This document shows, piece by piece, positions 44,043 through 53,381 of a stretch of 64,000 nt of DNA (the first letter of the stretch is position 1; each line of letters begins with the position of its first letter). Location of the stretch: positions 62,001-126,000 of the forward strand of contig NZ_JASAMB010000011.1 of assembly GCF_029948125.1 (NCBI RefSeq). The letters run 5' to 3'. Source of the stretch: Catellatospora sp. KI3. Lineage in GTDB: Bacteria > Actinomycetota > Actinomycetes > Mycobacteriales > Micromonosporaceae. Under the pieces are notes generated by a model. The model had not been told where the DNA came from. It ran no database searches and saw only the letters and a list, made by a program, of their open reading frames with translations. Position numbers and translations under genes: made by a program.

Positions 44043-45027
44043 GGTCGACCTCAACCCCGCCCCGCCCCCGGCCGAGCCCGCCGCGCCGGTCGCGCCCGAG
44101 GTGGCCGGGCGCTCGCCCAGCCGGCTCGCCTGGGCACGGCTGAAGAAGGACAGGGTCGCCGTGGTCAGCGCCGCGGTGATCGTGCTGATGCTGGTCATCG
44201 CACTGGGGGCGCCGCTGATCGAGTGGGCGTACGGGATCGGTCCGTACGACGACTTCAAGGCCCGGCTCGACCGGTTCGGCATGCCGCTGGGCTACGCGGG
44301 CGGAATCGATGGTGATCACTGGTTCGGGGTGGAGCCGCACCTCGGCCGCGACATCTTCATCCGACTGGTCTACGGCATGCGCACCTCGCTGCTGATCGCG
44401 ACCGCCGCCGCCACGCTGACCAGCGTCATCGGCGTGCTCGTCGGCCTGGCGGCGGGCTTCCTCGGCCGGTGGGTCGACGCGATCCTGGGCTGGGTCATGG
44501 ACTTCGCGCTGGCGATGCCGTTCATGGTGTTCGCGCTGGCGGTGGTGCCGACCGTGGCGCTGCGCTTCTACGGGCCCCGCGACGACATCCCGCCGCTGTT
44601 CCGGGGCGTGGTGCTGGTCGGGATCTTCGCTGTGTTCGGCTGGACCGGCACCGCCCGGCTGGTGCGCGGGCAGGTCATCTCGCTGCGGGAGCGCGAGTTC
44701 ATCGAGGCGGCCCGCGCCGCCGGGGCGGGCCTGGGGCACATGCTGTTCAAGCAGCTGCTGCCCAACCTGTGGGCGCCGATCCTGATCTCCTTCTCGCTGG
44801 CGCTGCCCAGCTACGTGACCGCCGAGGCGGCGCTGTCGTTCCTGGACGTCGGCATGGTCGAGCCCGTCCCCGACTTCGGTCGGATGATCAACAAGAGCAT
44901 CAACTACCTGCAGTCCGACCCTGCGTACGTCTTCTTCCCCGGCATCACCATCTTCGTGATGGTGCTGGCCTTCAACCTGTTCGGTGACGCGCTGCGCGAC
45001 GCGCTCGACCCCCGATCGTCGAGGTAG
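44026..45027 (+). CDS. peptide ABC transporter permease (DppC-type)
   Basis: 333 residues. An Ala/Pro-rich N-terminal tail, helix [22 protein letters not shown], a periplasmic loop with [20 protein letters not shown], and five further helices with the EAA loop [24 protein letters not shown]. Forms the channel with the DppB-type protein. The large insert between helices is usual for the DppC class. Confidence 0.92.
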   Translation: MALPAEVDLNPAPPPAEPAAPVAPEVAGRSPSRLAWARLKKDRVAVVSAAVIVLMLVIALGAPLIEWAYGIGPYDDFKARLDRFGMPLGYAGGIDGDHWFGVEPHLGRDIFIRLVYGMRTSLLIATAAATLTSVIGVLVGLAAGFLGRWVDAILGWVMDFALAMPFMVFALAVVPTVALRFYGPRDDIPPLFRGVVLVGIFAVFGWTGTARLVRGQVISLREREFIEAARAAGAGLGHMLFKQLLPNLWAPILISFSLALPSYVTAEAALSFLDVGMVEPVPDFGRMINKSINYLQSDPAYVFFPGITIFVMVLAFNLFGDALRDALDPRSSR

Positions 45028-45029
45028 CC

Positions 45030-46016
45030 ATGTTCCGTTTCGTGGTCAAGCGACTGCTGTCGGCGGTGCTGGTCCTGTTCGCGGTCACCATGCTCAGCTT
45101 CCTGATGTTCTTCGCGCTGCCGGGCGACCCGGTCAGCGGCATGTGCCCGAAGAACTGCACGGCCGAGCGCCTGGAGCGGGTGCGGGTCGAGCTGGGCCTG
45201 CGCGAACCGAAGCTGGTGCAGTACGCCGGCTACGTGAAGGGCATCTTCGTCGGCCGGGACCTGGGCACCGCCCAGGGCGGCCACTGCGACGCCCCCTGCC
45301 TGGGCTTCTCCTACGTCCGCAGCGAGGCGGTCACCGACACCTTCAAGCGGGTGCTGCCGGTGACGCTGAGCATCGTGATCCCGGCGGCGGTGCTGTGGCT
45401 GGTGCTCGGCGTCGGCCTCGGCATGATCTCGGCGTTGCGCCGGGGGACGCTGCTGGACCGGCTGGCGGTCGGGTTCGCGCTGACCGGGGCGTCGCTGCAG
45501 CTGTACTTCGTCGGCGCGGTGCTGCTGCTGGTGTTCACGTACACGCTGCGCTGGATACCGGTGCCGCACTACACGCCGCTGCTGGAGGATCCGCTGGACT
45601 GGGCCTCGGGGCTGGTGCTGGCCTGGATGGCGCTGGCGTTCCTGTTCTCGGCCATCTACGCGCGGCTGTCGCGGGCGCAGATGCTGGAGACGCTGTCGGA
45701 GGACTTCGTGCGTACCGCGCGCGCCAAGGGCCTGTCGTCCTGGCAGGTCCACGGCAGGCACGCGCTGCGGGCCGCGATCACGCCGCTGGTGACCATCGCG
45801 GGCCTGGACGTCGGCTCCGCGCTGGGCGGCACCTTCATCACCGAGACCACTTTCGGCCTGCAGGGCCTGGGCCGCACCACGGTCGACGCCGTGCACGGCG
45901 GGGACCTGCCGACCGTGATGGGCACCGTGATCCTGGCCTCGGTGTTCGTGGTGGTCGCCAACATCGTCGTCGACCTGCTGTACGCGGTCATCGATCCACG
46001 CGTACGGCTGCGTTGA
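45030..46016 (+). CDS. peptide ABC transporter permease (DppB-type)
   Basis: 328 residues, six membrane helices starting with KRLLSAVLVLFAVTMLSFLMFFALPGDP, and EAA loop DFVRTARAKGLSSWQVHGRHAL. A short cysteine-containing periplasmic segment (MCPKNC, CDAPC) may be disulphide bonded. Two bases separate it from the DppC-type stop. Confidence 0.92.
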   Translation: MFRFVVKRLLSAVLVLFAVTMLSFLMFFALPGDPVSGMCPKNCTAERLERVRVELGLREPKLVQYAGYVKGIFVGRDLGTAQGGHCDAPCLGFSYVRSEAVTDTFKRVLPVTLSIVIPAAVLWLVLGVGLGMISALRRGTLLDRLAVGFALTGASLQLYFVGAVLLLVFTYTLRWIPVPHYTPLLEDPLDWASGLVLAWMALAFLFSAIYARLSRAQMLETLSEDFVRTARAKGLSSWQVHGRHALRAAITPLVTIAGLDVGSALGGTFITETTFGLQGLGRTTVDAVHGGDLPTVMGTVILASVFVVVANIVVDLLYAVIDPRVRLR

Positions 46017-46087
46017 CGATCCGGGCGGCCCGGTCTGCGACACCGGGCCGCCCGTCACCTCTCATGCACACCGAAGGGGAACTTCTG

Positions 46088-47821
46088 ATGAGGACACGAG
46101 CGGCATCCGCCGCGGGCGCAGCGCTGGCGCTGCTCCTGCTCGCGGCGTGCACCGAGAATAAGGGCGAGGGCCCGTCGGTCGACGTCAACCGGCAGAGCAC
46201 CGGCGTCATCGCCACCGACCCGGCCCAGTCGAGGGGCCCGGCGGCGGAGGTCGCCGGGGCCGCCAAGGGCGGCACCTTCCACATCCTGCGCCAGTCGGCC
46301 ATCTCGCACCTGGACCCGCAGCGCATCTACTCGTTCGTCGGCCTGATGACCGCCCCGCTGTACTCGCGGTTCCTGACCACGTGGAAGGACGACGGCAAGG
46401 GCCACCTGACGCTGGTCGGCGACCTGGCCGAGACGCCGGGCACCGACGTCAACAAGGACTGCAAGACCTGGGAATTCAAGATCAAGGACGGGGTGAAGTA
46501 CGAGGACGGCAGCGCGATCACCGCCAAGGACATCGCGTACGGCATCTCCCGCGCCTTCAGCCCCGACTACAGCGGCGGCCCGACCTACGTCCAGGAGTGG
46601 CTGGCCGACTCGCCGCAGTTCGACAAGGCCTGGGACTTCAAGGCCAACAAGGGCTCCTTCCCGCCCGGCCTGACCGCCCCCGACGACAAGACGCTGCGGT
46701 TCACCTTCGCCAAGGGCCACTGCGACCTGCCGTTCGCCGTGTCGCTGCCCTACACCGCGCCGGTGCCGCAGGCCAAGGACACCGGGCTGGGGCTGGACAC
46801 GCAGCCGTTCTCGTCCGGGCCGTACAAGGTCACCAAGAACACCGTCGGCACCGAGATCGTGCTGGAGCGCAACACGAACTGGGACCCGGCCACCGACCCG
46901 GTGCGCCACCAGTACCCGGACAGGTTCGTGTGGACGTTCGGCGCCGACCCCGACGCCCAGGCCAACCGGATCATCGCCGACAGCGGCGACGACCAGACCG
47001 CGCTGGGCTGGGGCGGCGTGCCGGCCTCGCTGGTGGGCACCACGATCAACAACGCGTCGCTGAAGTCGCGCTCGATCCTGTCGCCGACCCCCTCGGCCAA
47101 CCGCCTCACCATCAACACGCTGCGGGTCACCGACGTGAACATCCGCCGGGCGCTGAACTACGCCATCGACCGCGACGGCCTGATCAAGTCGCTGGGCGGT
47201 GACACCGTGGCCGCGCCGATGACCACGCTGATGCCGTCCTCGACGCTCGGTTTCGTGAACTACGACGCCTACCCGGCGGGTCCGAGCGGCAACGTCGAGA
47301 AGGCCAAGGAGCTGCTGGCGGGCAAGACGCCGGAGCTGGTGCTGGGCGTGCTGGACACCGACGCCGAGACCGGCGCGCAGCTGGAGGCCAACCTGGAGAA
47401 GGCGGGCTTCAAGATCACGGTCAAGCTGATCCCGGCCGACGCCAAGCTCGACGAGACCAGCAAGAAGAACAACCCGTGGGACCTCTACATCGACTCCTGG
47501 GCCGCCGACTGGCCCAGCGGCGCCTCGATCCTGCCGGTGCTCTTCGACGGCCGCACGATCAAGGACGCGGGCAACAACAACCGGTCATACCTCAACGACG
47601 ACAAGATCAACGTCGAGTTCGACCGGGTGCTGGCGATGGACCCGGCCGCGCAGGGGCCTGAGTGGGCCAAGCTCGACAAGAAGCTGATGGAGGACGACGC
47701 CCCGGCGGTGCCGCTCTACGTCGACGTGGCGTACTACCTGCACGGCTCCAAGGCCGGCGGCATCTTCGTCTCCAGCATCTTCGGATACCCGTCCTTCGTG
47801 GACGCGCACGTCAAGTCCTGA
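46088..47821 (+). CDS. peptide ABC transporter substrate-binding lipoprotein
   Basis: 577 residues of solute-binding family 5. Lipobox LLLLAAC at about 20, then GGTFHILRQSAISHLDPQ, the DLAET motif, DGVKYEDGSAITAKDIAYGISR, and C-terminal PWDLYIDSWAADWPSG. ATG at 46088 with AGGGGA upstream. Unusually the binding protein comes last, after a 71-bp gap, in the operon peptidase, ATPases, permeases, binding protein. Likely imports short peptides. Confidence 0.92.
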   Translation: MRTRAASAAGAALALLLLAACTENKGEGPSVDVNRQSTGVIATDPAQSRGPAAEVAGAAKGGTFHILRQSAISHLDPQRIYSFVGLMTAPLYSRFLTTWKDDGKGHLTLVGDLAETPGTDVNKDCKTWEFKIKDGVKYEDGSAITAKDIAYGISRAFSPDYSGGPTYVQEWLADSPQFDKAWDFKANKGSFPPGLTAPDDKTLRFTFAKGHCDLPFAVSLPYTAPVPQAKDTGLGLDTQPFSSGPYKVTKNTVGTEIVLERNTNWDPATDPVRHQYPDRFVWTFGADPDAQANRIIADSGDDQTALGWGGVPASLVGTTINNASLKSRSILSPTPSANRLTINTLRVTDVNIRRALNYAIDRDGLIKSLGGDTVAAPMTTLMPSSTLGFVNYDAYPAGPSGNVEKAKELLAGKTPELVLGVLDTDAETGAQLEANLEKAGFKITVKLIPADAKLDETSKKNNPWDLYIDSWAADWPSGASILPVLFDGRTIKDAGNNNRSYLNDDKINVEFDRVLAMDPAAQGPEWAKLDKKLMEDDAPAVPLYVDVAYYLHGSKAGGIFVSSIFGYPSFVDAHVKS

Positions 47822-47830
47822 GTACGAAAT

Positions 47831-47874
47831 GGCGAGGGGGTGGTCGGCGGCGTCCCGCCGGCCACCCCCTCGCC
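47831..47874 (+). terminator. strong hairpin terminator
   Basis: 20-bp stem, left arm GGCGAGGGGGTGGTCGGCGG, loop CGTC, one wobble pair, nine bases after the peptide-binding-protein stop. Confidence 0.85.
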
Positions 47875-47896
47875 GCACCCCGCCCCGTGGGGTGGG

Positions 47897-47927
47897 CCCG
47901 GCCGCATGGCTCTGGCATGCGGCCGGG
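47897..47927 (-). terminator. hairpin, probable murQ terminator
   Basis: 12-bp stem CCCGGCCGCATG / CATGCGGCCGGG with a 7-base loop, 25 bp downstream of the murQ stop on the minus strand. Confidence 0.7.
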
Positions 47928-47951
47928 CGGTTCAGCGCGCCGCTGCGGCCC

Positions 47952-48863
47952 TCACGCCACCGCGCCGAGGGCGTCGCGCAGACTGCCCCCGGCCGCGGCC
48001 AGGCGGCGCCTGGCGGCCGCGGCGTCGACACCGAGCTGCAGCACCAGCACGGCCACCGGCACCGAGCCCTGCGCGGTCCGCAGCGCCGTGTCTACCTCCA
48101 GCTCGCCCCGGCCGGTGATCAGCTCCACCAGGCGGTGCGCCCGCGCGTAGAGCTTCTGGTTGGTCGCGTTCATGTGCACCATCAGGTTGCCGTAGGTCCG
48201 GTTCAGCCGGACCATCACCAGCGTCGACAGCGTGTTGCAGACCAGCTTCTGCGCCGTGCCCGCCTTCAGCCGGGTCGACCCGGCCAGCAGCTCCGGCCCC
48301 ACCACGACCTCGATGCCGATCTCGGCGGCGGCCGCCAGCGGGGTGCCGGAGTTGCACGCCACGCCCACGGTCAGCGCCCCCAGCGAGCGCGCGTGCCGCA
48401 CCCCGCCCACCGTGTACGGCGTCGTGCCGCTGGCGGACAGGCCGACCACGCTGTCGAGTTCGGTGAGCTCCACGCCGGTCAGGTCGGCCACGGCCATCTC
48501 GACCGAGTCCTCGGCCGCCTCCACGGCCGAGATCAGCGCCCCGGGCCCGCCCGCGATGAGGGCGCGGACCAGGTCCGGGCCGACGCCGAAGGTCGGCGGG
48601 ATCTCGCTGGCGTCCAGCGTGCCGATCCGGCCGGCGCTGCCGGCGCCCAGGTAGATGAGCCGCCCCCCGCGGCGCATCCGGTCGGAGATGGCGTCCACGG
48701 CCGCGGTCATCTCGGCCGCGACCTCGGCCATGGCCTCCGGCACGGTCCGGTCCTGGACCGTCATGAGCCGGACGAGCTCGGCCGTGGACAGCATGTCCAG
48801 GTCTTCGGTCCCGGCGAGGCGCCGCTCGGTGACCGGCATCGTCATCGCTTGACCGTCGGTCAT
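47952..48863 (-). CDS. murQ: N-acetylmuramic acid 6-phosphate etherase
   Basis: 303 residues, usual length for MurQ. SIS-domain motifs: RLIYLGAGSAGRIGTLDASEIPPTFG, the IAGGPGAL loop, VGLSASGTTPY with the phosphate-binding serines, and GSTRLKAGTAQKLV followed by the YGNLMVHMNATNQKL helix. It cleaves the lactyl ether of MurNAc-6-phosphate to GlcNAc-6-phosphate and lactate in wall recycling. ATG at 48863 with GGGGGA upstream. Next to an RpiR regulator gene on the same strand and a sugar importer, consistent with MurNAc or GlcNAc salvage. Confidence 0.92.
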   Translation of the reverse strand: MTDGQAMTMPVTERRLAGTEDLDMLSTAELVRLMTVQDRTVPEAMAEVAAEMTAAVDAISDRMRRGGRLIYLGAGSAGRIGTLDASEIPPTFGVGPDLVRALIAGGPGALISAVEAAEDSVEMAVADLTGVELTELDSVVGLSASGTTPYTVGGVRHARSLGALTVGVACNSGTPLAAAAEIGIEVVVGPELLAGSTRLKAGTAQKLVCNTLSTLVMVRLNRTYGNLMVHMNATNQKLYARAHRLVELITGRGELEVDTALRTAQGSVPVAVLVLQLGVDAAAARRRLAAAGGSLRDALGAVA

Positions 48864-48974
48864 CAGTCCCCCAAGTTCATGCACTGGTAGGCGCCGCTGC
48901 CGCGCGGCGCCCGGGTTCCGACAGGCATCGTCCCCCGAGGGGGTGGAGAAAAGCAATACAGATGTTTGTATGCG

Positions 48975-49020
48975 TGAAGAATTCTTTCATTGCAAGGACA
49001 TGTCAGACCAATGACATGTC
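48975..49020. promoter_or_regulatory. inverted repeats in murQ upstream region (candidate RpiR operator)
   Basis: TGAA-GAATTC-TTTCA (48975-48989) followed by two copies of the palindrome GACATGTC (48997-49004 and 49013-49020) spaced 16 bp apart. They lie between murQ and the RpiR stop and could be bound by the adjacent regulator. Confidence 0.45.
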
Positions 49021-49039
49021 GATTTCGCGATGTGAGCGC

Positions 49040-49927
49040 TCAGCTCCTCGGTCGCGGCCGGTGCTCGGCCATGTAGTCGCTCACGGCCTCCCGGGTCAGC
49101 TTCAGCGCCTGCTCGGAGGTGGCGAACGTGCGCTGGGTGATGCCCACGAACAGGCAGTCGACCAGCAGCAGCTGGCTGATGCGCGAGGCCATCGCGCCCG
49201 GCCGGAACGAGGTCTCCCGGCCCGCCGACACCAGCGTGTGGTCGGCGGTGCGGGCCAGGTTGGACCACGGGTTGTTGGTGATCGCCACGGTCGTCGCCCC
49301 GGCCAGCCCCGCCTGGCGCAGCGGCTCGATGATGTCGGGCGTCTCGCCCGAGGTGGAGATGCCGATCGCCAGGTCGCCCTTGCGCAGCAGCGCGGCACTG
49401 GTCAGGGCCAGGTGCACGTCGGTGAAGGCGTGGCCGGACATGCCGATGCGCAGCAGCTTCTGCGCCATGTCGGCGGCGACCAGGCCCGACGCGCTCACGC
49501 CGTAGATGTCGATGCGGCGGGCGGCGATCGCCGCGCTGATGACCGTGTCCAGCTGGTCGGGGTTGAGCTGGGCGGCCGTGTCCGACAGCGCCTCGATCTC
49601 CGAGCGCGTCACCTTGGCGATCACATCCGACAGCGGGTCGGTCAGCCCGAGGTCGCCGGGGACCAGGCGGTCCGGCTCGGCCCGTGCGGCGGCGGCGGCC
49701 AGGGCCAGGCGCAGCGGCGCGTACCCGGAGAAGCCGAGCATGCGCGCGGTCCGCACGATCGTGGCCTCGCTGACACCGGAGTTGGCGGACAGCTCGGTGA
49801 TGGTGCTGCGCGCCACCGTGGCGGGGTCGTCGAGGATCAGCCTCGCGATGACCTGCGCCGACGGCGTCAGCGAGGGCAGCACCGCGCGCACGCTGGCGAC
49901 GAGGTGGTCGGGCTGTGTCTCGGTCAT
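49040..49927 (-). CDS. RpiR/MurR family transcriptional regulator (HTH + SIS)
   Basis: 295 residues. N-terminal helix-turn-helix (about 1-75: ARSTITELSANSGVSEATIVRTARMLGFSGY) and a C-terminal SIS sugar-phosphate domain (about 110-260: RIDIYGVSASGLVAADMAQKLLRIG, GISTSGETPDIIEPLR). Such proteins sense sugar phosphates such as MurNAc-6P or GlcNAc-6P. ATG at 49927 with GAGGAG eight bases upstream; upstream in-frame codons are ignored. It lies between murQ and the divergent sugar-ABC operon and probably controls both. Confidence 0.9.
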   Translation of the reverse strand: MTETQPDHLVASVRAVLPSLTPSAQVIARLILDDPATVARSTITELSANSGVSEATIVRTARMLGFSGYAPLRLALAAAAARAEPDRLVPGDLGLTDPLSDVIAKVTRSEIEALSDTAAQLNPDQLDTVISAAIAARRIDIYGVSASGLVAADMAQKLLRIGMSGHAFTDVHLALTSAALLRKGDLAIGISTSGETPDIIEPLRQAGLAGATTVAITNNPWSNLARTADHTLVSAGRETSFRPGAMASRISQLLLVDCLFVGITQRTFATSEQALKLTREAVSDYMAEHRPRPRS

Positions 49928-50098
49928 GCGTTCATCTCCTCGGCGAACTTCGGCCAGCGCCCCATCTTCGCTGACCGGAGCCCCGGCCACAATCAGCGGC
50001 CGAATAATTCCTTCATGGAGATTGACGGATAGGGAGATTCCTGCCATCGTGGCGCTGTCCGCACGGCGGATCCTACGCTGTGCGGCTTGATTCTGATT

Positions 50099-50110
50099 CG
50101 TCTATAGACG
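50099..50110. promoter_or_regulatory. 12-bp palindrome upstream of sugar ABC operon
   Basis: CGTCTATAGACG, perfect, 18 bp before the binding-protein start. It recalls the TCTAGA core of DasR-type GlcNAc operators but has an extra TA, so the regulator is uncertain. Confidence 0.4.
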
Positions 50111-50128
50111 CTGTTAGGAGTTGATGAG

Positions 50129-51409
50129 ATGAAGGCACGACTCCTCGCCGCCGCTGCGGCTGCCGCCCTGCTTCTGGGCGTTGCGGCCTGTGGCGACGAC
50201 GCCGGATCGGACGACCCCAACGCCGGCGGTGAACTGACCGTCTGGCTTCAGGTCGAGGCGCAGAACCTGTGGCCCAAGACCGTCGAGGCCACCAACGCGA
50301 AGCTCAAGGAGAAGTACCCCAACGTCAAGGTGACCGTGGCGTACCAGACGTGGCCGGAGCACCTGGCCAAGTTCGACGCCGCGGCCCAGGCGGGCTCCGC
50401 CCCGGACGTGATCGAGCTCGGCTCCACCGAGATGGGCCTGTACATGGCCGCCGGGGCGTTCAGCGAACTCACCGCCCACCGCGGCGAGTTCGAGAACAAC
50501 ACCACCTGGGTCAAGGCGCTGGAGGACTCGGCGACCTACCAGGGCAAGCTCTACGGCGTGCCGTACTACGGCGGCGACCGCGCGGTCATCTACCGCAAGG
50601 ACCTGCTGGCCGAGGTGGGCGTCACCGAGCCGCCGACCACGTGGGCCGGGCTGATGGAGCTGGTGAACAAGCTCAACGCCAAGCACGCGGGCGACCCGAC
50701 GTTCAGCTCGTTCTTCCTGCCCGGCCAGCACCAGTACGCCGCGATGCCGTTCATCTACGACGCCGGCGGCCAGGCCGCCAAGCTCGGCGCCGACGGCAAG
50801 TGGGACGCCACCTTCAGCACCCCCGAGGGCATCACGGGCCTGAAGAACTGGAAGTCGCTGATGGACGCCGGCTACAAGGGCGACCGCACCATCAACGACC
50901 TCACCGCGTTCAGCACCATGGTCGCGGGCAAGGCCGCCATGTTCTACGACTCGGCCGGCCAGATGAAGAAGGTCTTCGGCGCCGACGGCGACCCGAAGCT
51001 CAAGGAGCAGATCGGCACGTTCCGGCTGCCCAGCCCCACCAAGGCCGACGGCTTCGTGCCGGCCTTCATGGGCGGCTCCGACATCGCCGTGACCGCCAAG
51101 AGCAAGCACCAGGAGTGGGCGCGCGCCTGGATCGCGGCGTACCTGGGCAGCGCCTCGCAGCAGGCGTTCGTCGACGCCGGCTTCCTGGCCAACACCAAGG
51201 GCATCGTGCCCAGCGACCCGCAGATGAAGGGCTACGTCGACAGCCTCGCCGACACCTGGACGCTGCCGCCGGCAAAGAACTGGGCGGCCGTGGAGAAGAA
51301 CAAGATCGTGCTTAACATGCTCGTGGACATCGCCACGGGCAAGCAGACCGTCGAAGCCGCCACCGACGCGGGCGACAAGGCCATCGAGGCGTTGCTGAAC
51401 GCCGCCTGA
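50129..51409 (+). CDS. sugar ABC transporter substrate-binding lipoprotein
   Basis: 426 residues of solute-binding family 1. Lipobox GVAAC at about 21, then GGELTVWLQVEAQNLWPKTVEATNAKLK, APDVIELGSTEMGLYMAAGAF and GKLYGVPYYGGDRAVIYRKDLL. These patterns are close to actinobacterial binding proteins for GlcNAc, chitobiose or other aminosugars. ATG at 50129 after AGGAG. First gene of the rightward operon with two permeases. Adjacent murQ and RpiR support an aminosugar substrate. Confidence 0.88.
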   Translation: MKARLLAAAAAAALLLGVAACGDDAGSDDPNAGGELTVWLQVEAQNLWPKTVEATNAKLKEKYPNVKVTVAYQTWPEHLAKFDAAAQAGSAPDVIELGSTEMGLYMAAGAFSELTAHRGEFENNTTWVKALEDSATYQGKLYGVPYYGGDRAVIYRKDLLAEVGVTEPPTTWAGLMELVNKLNAKHAGDPTFSSFFLPGQHQYAAMPFIYDAGGQAAKLGADGKWDATFSTPEGITGLKNWKSLMDAGYKGDRTINDLTAFSTMVAGKAAMFYDSAGQMKKVFGADGDPKLKEQIGTFRLPSPTKADGFVPAFMGGSDIAVTAKSKHQEWARAWIAAYLGSASQQAFVDAGFLANTKGIVPSDPQMKGYVDSLADTWTLPPAKNWAAVEKNKIVLNMLVDIATGKQTVEAATDAGDKAIEALLNAA

Positions 51410-51471
51410 TCCACCCGATGCGGCGGGCGCGGATCGTCCGTGCCCGCCGCATCACCGTACGAAAGGAAGCC

Positions 51472-52401
51472 GTGGCCGTCACCGTCGCCACCCACGCCGC
51501 CGCCGGTCCGGCGCCCGCGCCGCGCCGACCGCGCCGCCCCCGGCTGCCGTTCCTGCTCATCGCGCCCGCCGCGGTCATCCTGCTGCTGGTCCAGGCATAC
51601 CCGCTGGCCCGCGTGGCCGCCCTGTCCTTCCAGAGCTGGGGCCTGGCCCAGATCTTCTCCGACGAGGCCGCCCCGTTCGTCGGCCTGGAGAACTTCCAGC
51701 GCATCCTGTCCGACCCGTTGTTCTGGGCCGCGCTGCGCCGCACGCTGGTGCTCACCGCCGCCATGGTCTCCCTGACCATGCTGTTCGGCGTCGGCATCGC
51801 GCTGCTGATGGAGCGCCTGCCCGCCTGGCTGCGCCGCGTGGTCATGTCGGTGCTGGTCATGGCCTGGGCGGTGCCCACCTTCGTGTCGACCCAGGTGTTC
51901 GCCTGGATGACCCAGCAGAACTTCGGCGTCCTCAACCACCTGCTCGGCCTGGGCCAGCACAACTGGTACGTCAACCCGGTGGAGGGCCTGTCGGTCGCCA
52001 CCGCCGTGGTCGTCTGGGGCGCCGTGCCGTTCATCGCCGTCACCACCTACGCCGGGCTCACGCAGGTGCCCGGCGAGCTGGTCGAGTCGGCGCGGATGGA
52101 CGGGGCGTCCGGGCTGCAGGTGCTGCGCCGGGTCACGCTGCCGCTGCTCAAGCCGGTGCTCGGCATCCAGATCGTGCTGTCGGTCATCTGGGACTTCCAG
52201 GTGTTCAACCAGATCTGGCTGCTGCGCAACGCCTCGCCGGAGCCGGAGTACCAGACCATCGGCATCTACGCCTACATGCAGGCCTACCAGGGCCACGACT
52301 ACGGTTACGCGGGCGCCGTCGCGCTGGTGAACGTGCTGCTGCTGGCCGTCGTGCTCGTCGTGTACGTCCGCCAGCTCATCCGGATGGGAGATCTCGCGTG
52401 A
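51472..52401 (+). CDS. sugar ABC transporter permease (MalF-type)
   Basis: 309 residues, six or seven membrane helices starting at LPFLLIAPAAVILLLVQAYPLARVA, with EAA loop ELVESARMDGASGLQVLRRVTLPLL. The GTG at 51472 with AAGGAAG just upstream is chosen over an upstream in-frame ATG. Overlaps the next permease as GTGA. Confidence 0.9.
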   Translation: MAVTVATHAAAGPAPAPRRPRRPRLPFLLIAPAAVILLLVQAYPLARVAALSFQSWGLAQIFSDEAAPFVGLENFQRILSDPLFWAALRRTLVLTAAMVSLTMLFGVGIALLMERLPAWLRRVVMSVLVMAWAVPTFVSTQVFAWMTQQNFGVLNHLLGLGQHNWYVNPVEGLSVATAVVVWGAVPFIAVTTYAGLTQVPGELVESARMDGASGLQVLRRVTLPLLKPVLGIQIVLSVIWDFQVFNQIWLLRNASPEPEYQTIGIYAYMQAYQGHDYGYAGAVALVNVLLLAVVLVVYVRQLIRMGDLA

Positions 52402-53222
52402 GGCGGGTGCGCAACGGCGTCTACATCCTGCTCGGGCTGCTGGTGGCCGCCGTGTGGCTGTTCCCCGTGTACTGGATGGCCACCACCGCGATCAAACCCG
52501 GCCGCGACATGTACTCCGCGCAGCCGCAGCTCATCCCCCTGCACCCGACCATGCAGCACATCAACCGGGTGCTCGACGACCCCGCGTTCTGGCAGGCGCT
52601 GCGCAACAGCGCCACGGTCACCGCGATCACGGTCGTGTTCGCGATGGTGGTGGCGTTCCTGTCGGCGGTGGCGGTGGCGCGGTTCGACTTCCGCGGCCGC
52701 AAGGCGTTCCTGGCCTCGGTGCTGGTCGTGCAGCTGGTGCCGCACGTGGCGCTGATCATCCCGCTGTTCCTGGCCCTGAGCGGTCTCGGCTTCGCCGACA
52801 CCCTGACCGGGCTGGTCATCGCGTACCTGGCGTTCGCGATGCCGTTCGCGGTGTGGACCATGCGCGGCTTCGTCGCCGGGGTGCCCCGCGAGCTGGAGGA
52901 GGCCGCGATGATCGACGGCTGCACGCCGCTGCAGGCGTTCCGGCGGGTGACGCTGCCGCTGGTGCTGCCCGGCCTCATCGCCACCTCGATCTTCACGATG
53001 ATCCTGTCGTGGAACGAGTACCTGGTGGCGTACTTCCTGACCAGCAGCCCCGACCGGTACACGCTGCCGCTGTGGCTGACCCACTTCATCACCTCGGAGG
53101 GCGCGGAGTTCGGGCCGCTGATGGCCGGGTCGACGCTGATCGCGCTGCCGGTGGCGATCTGCTTCGCCCTCGCCCAGCGCAACCTCGCCCACGGCCTGAC
53201 CGCGGGCGCGGTCAAGGGCTGA
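52398..53222 (+). CDS. sugar ABC transporter permease (MalG-type)
   Basis: 274 residues, six helices, EAA loop ELEEAAMIDGCTPLQAFRRVTLPLV. Pairs with the preceding permease. No ATPase gene follows; in actinobacteria a shared MsiK-type ATPase encoded elsewhere usually serves such importers. A hairpin terminator follows. Confidence 0.9.
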   Translation: MRRVRNGVYILLGLLVAAVWLFPVYWMATTAIKPGRDMYSAQPQLIPLHPTMQHINRVLDDPAFWQALRNSATVTAITVVFAMVVAFLSAVAVARFDFRGRKAFLASVLVVQLVPHVALIIPLFLALSGLGFADTLTGLVIAYLAFAMPFAVWTMRGFVAGVPRELEEAAMIDGCTPLQAFRRVTLPLVLPGLIATSIFTMILSWNEYLVAYFLTSSPDRYTLPLWLTHFITSEGAEFGPLMAGSTLIALPVAICFALAQRNLAHGLTAGAVKG

Positions 53223-53244
53223 CCCGGTACCGCAGTCTCCACCG

Positions 53245-53276
53245 CCGCAGCCCGCGACCAAGGTCGTGGGCTGCGG
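53245..53276 (+). terminator. hairpin terminator after sugar ABC operon
   Basis: CCGCAGCCCGCGACC (53245-53259) pairs with GGTCGTGGGCTGCGG (53262-53276) through one wobble, loop AA. Confidence 0.8.
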
Positions 53277-53322
53277 TTCTGTCGCGGGCTGGCAGGCGCG
53301 CGGCAGCGGTGCTGTCGGCTCG

Positions 53323-53381
53323 ATCGCCGTCTGCGGTCATATCGGACGGTTCAGGCCCACGTCGTGACCGCAGACGGTGAT
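53323..53381. repeat. intergenic palindromic element, family 3, copy 2
   Basis: Arms ATCGCCGTCTGCGGTCA (53323-53339) and TGACCGCAGACGGTGAT (53365-53381), one mismatch. Arms and centre (GTTC..GCCCA) resemble 28795-28861. The rest of 53223-53529 contains the terminator and no gene. Confidence 0.75.
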
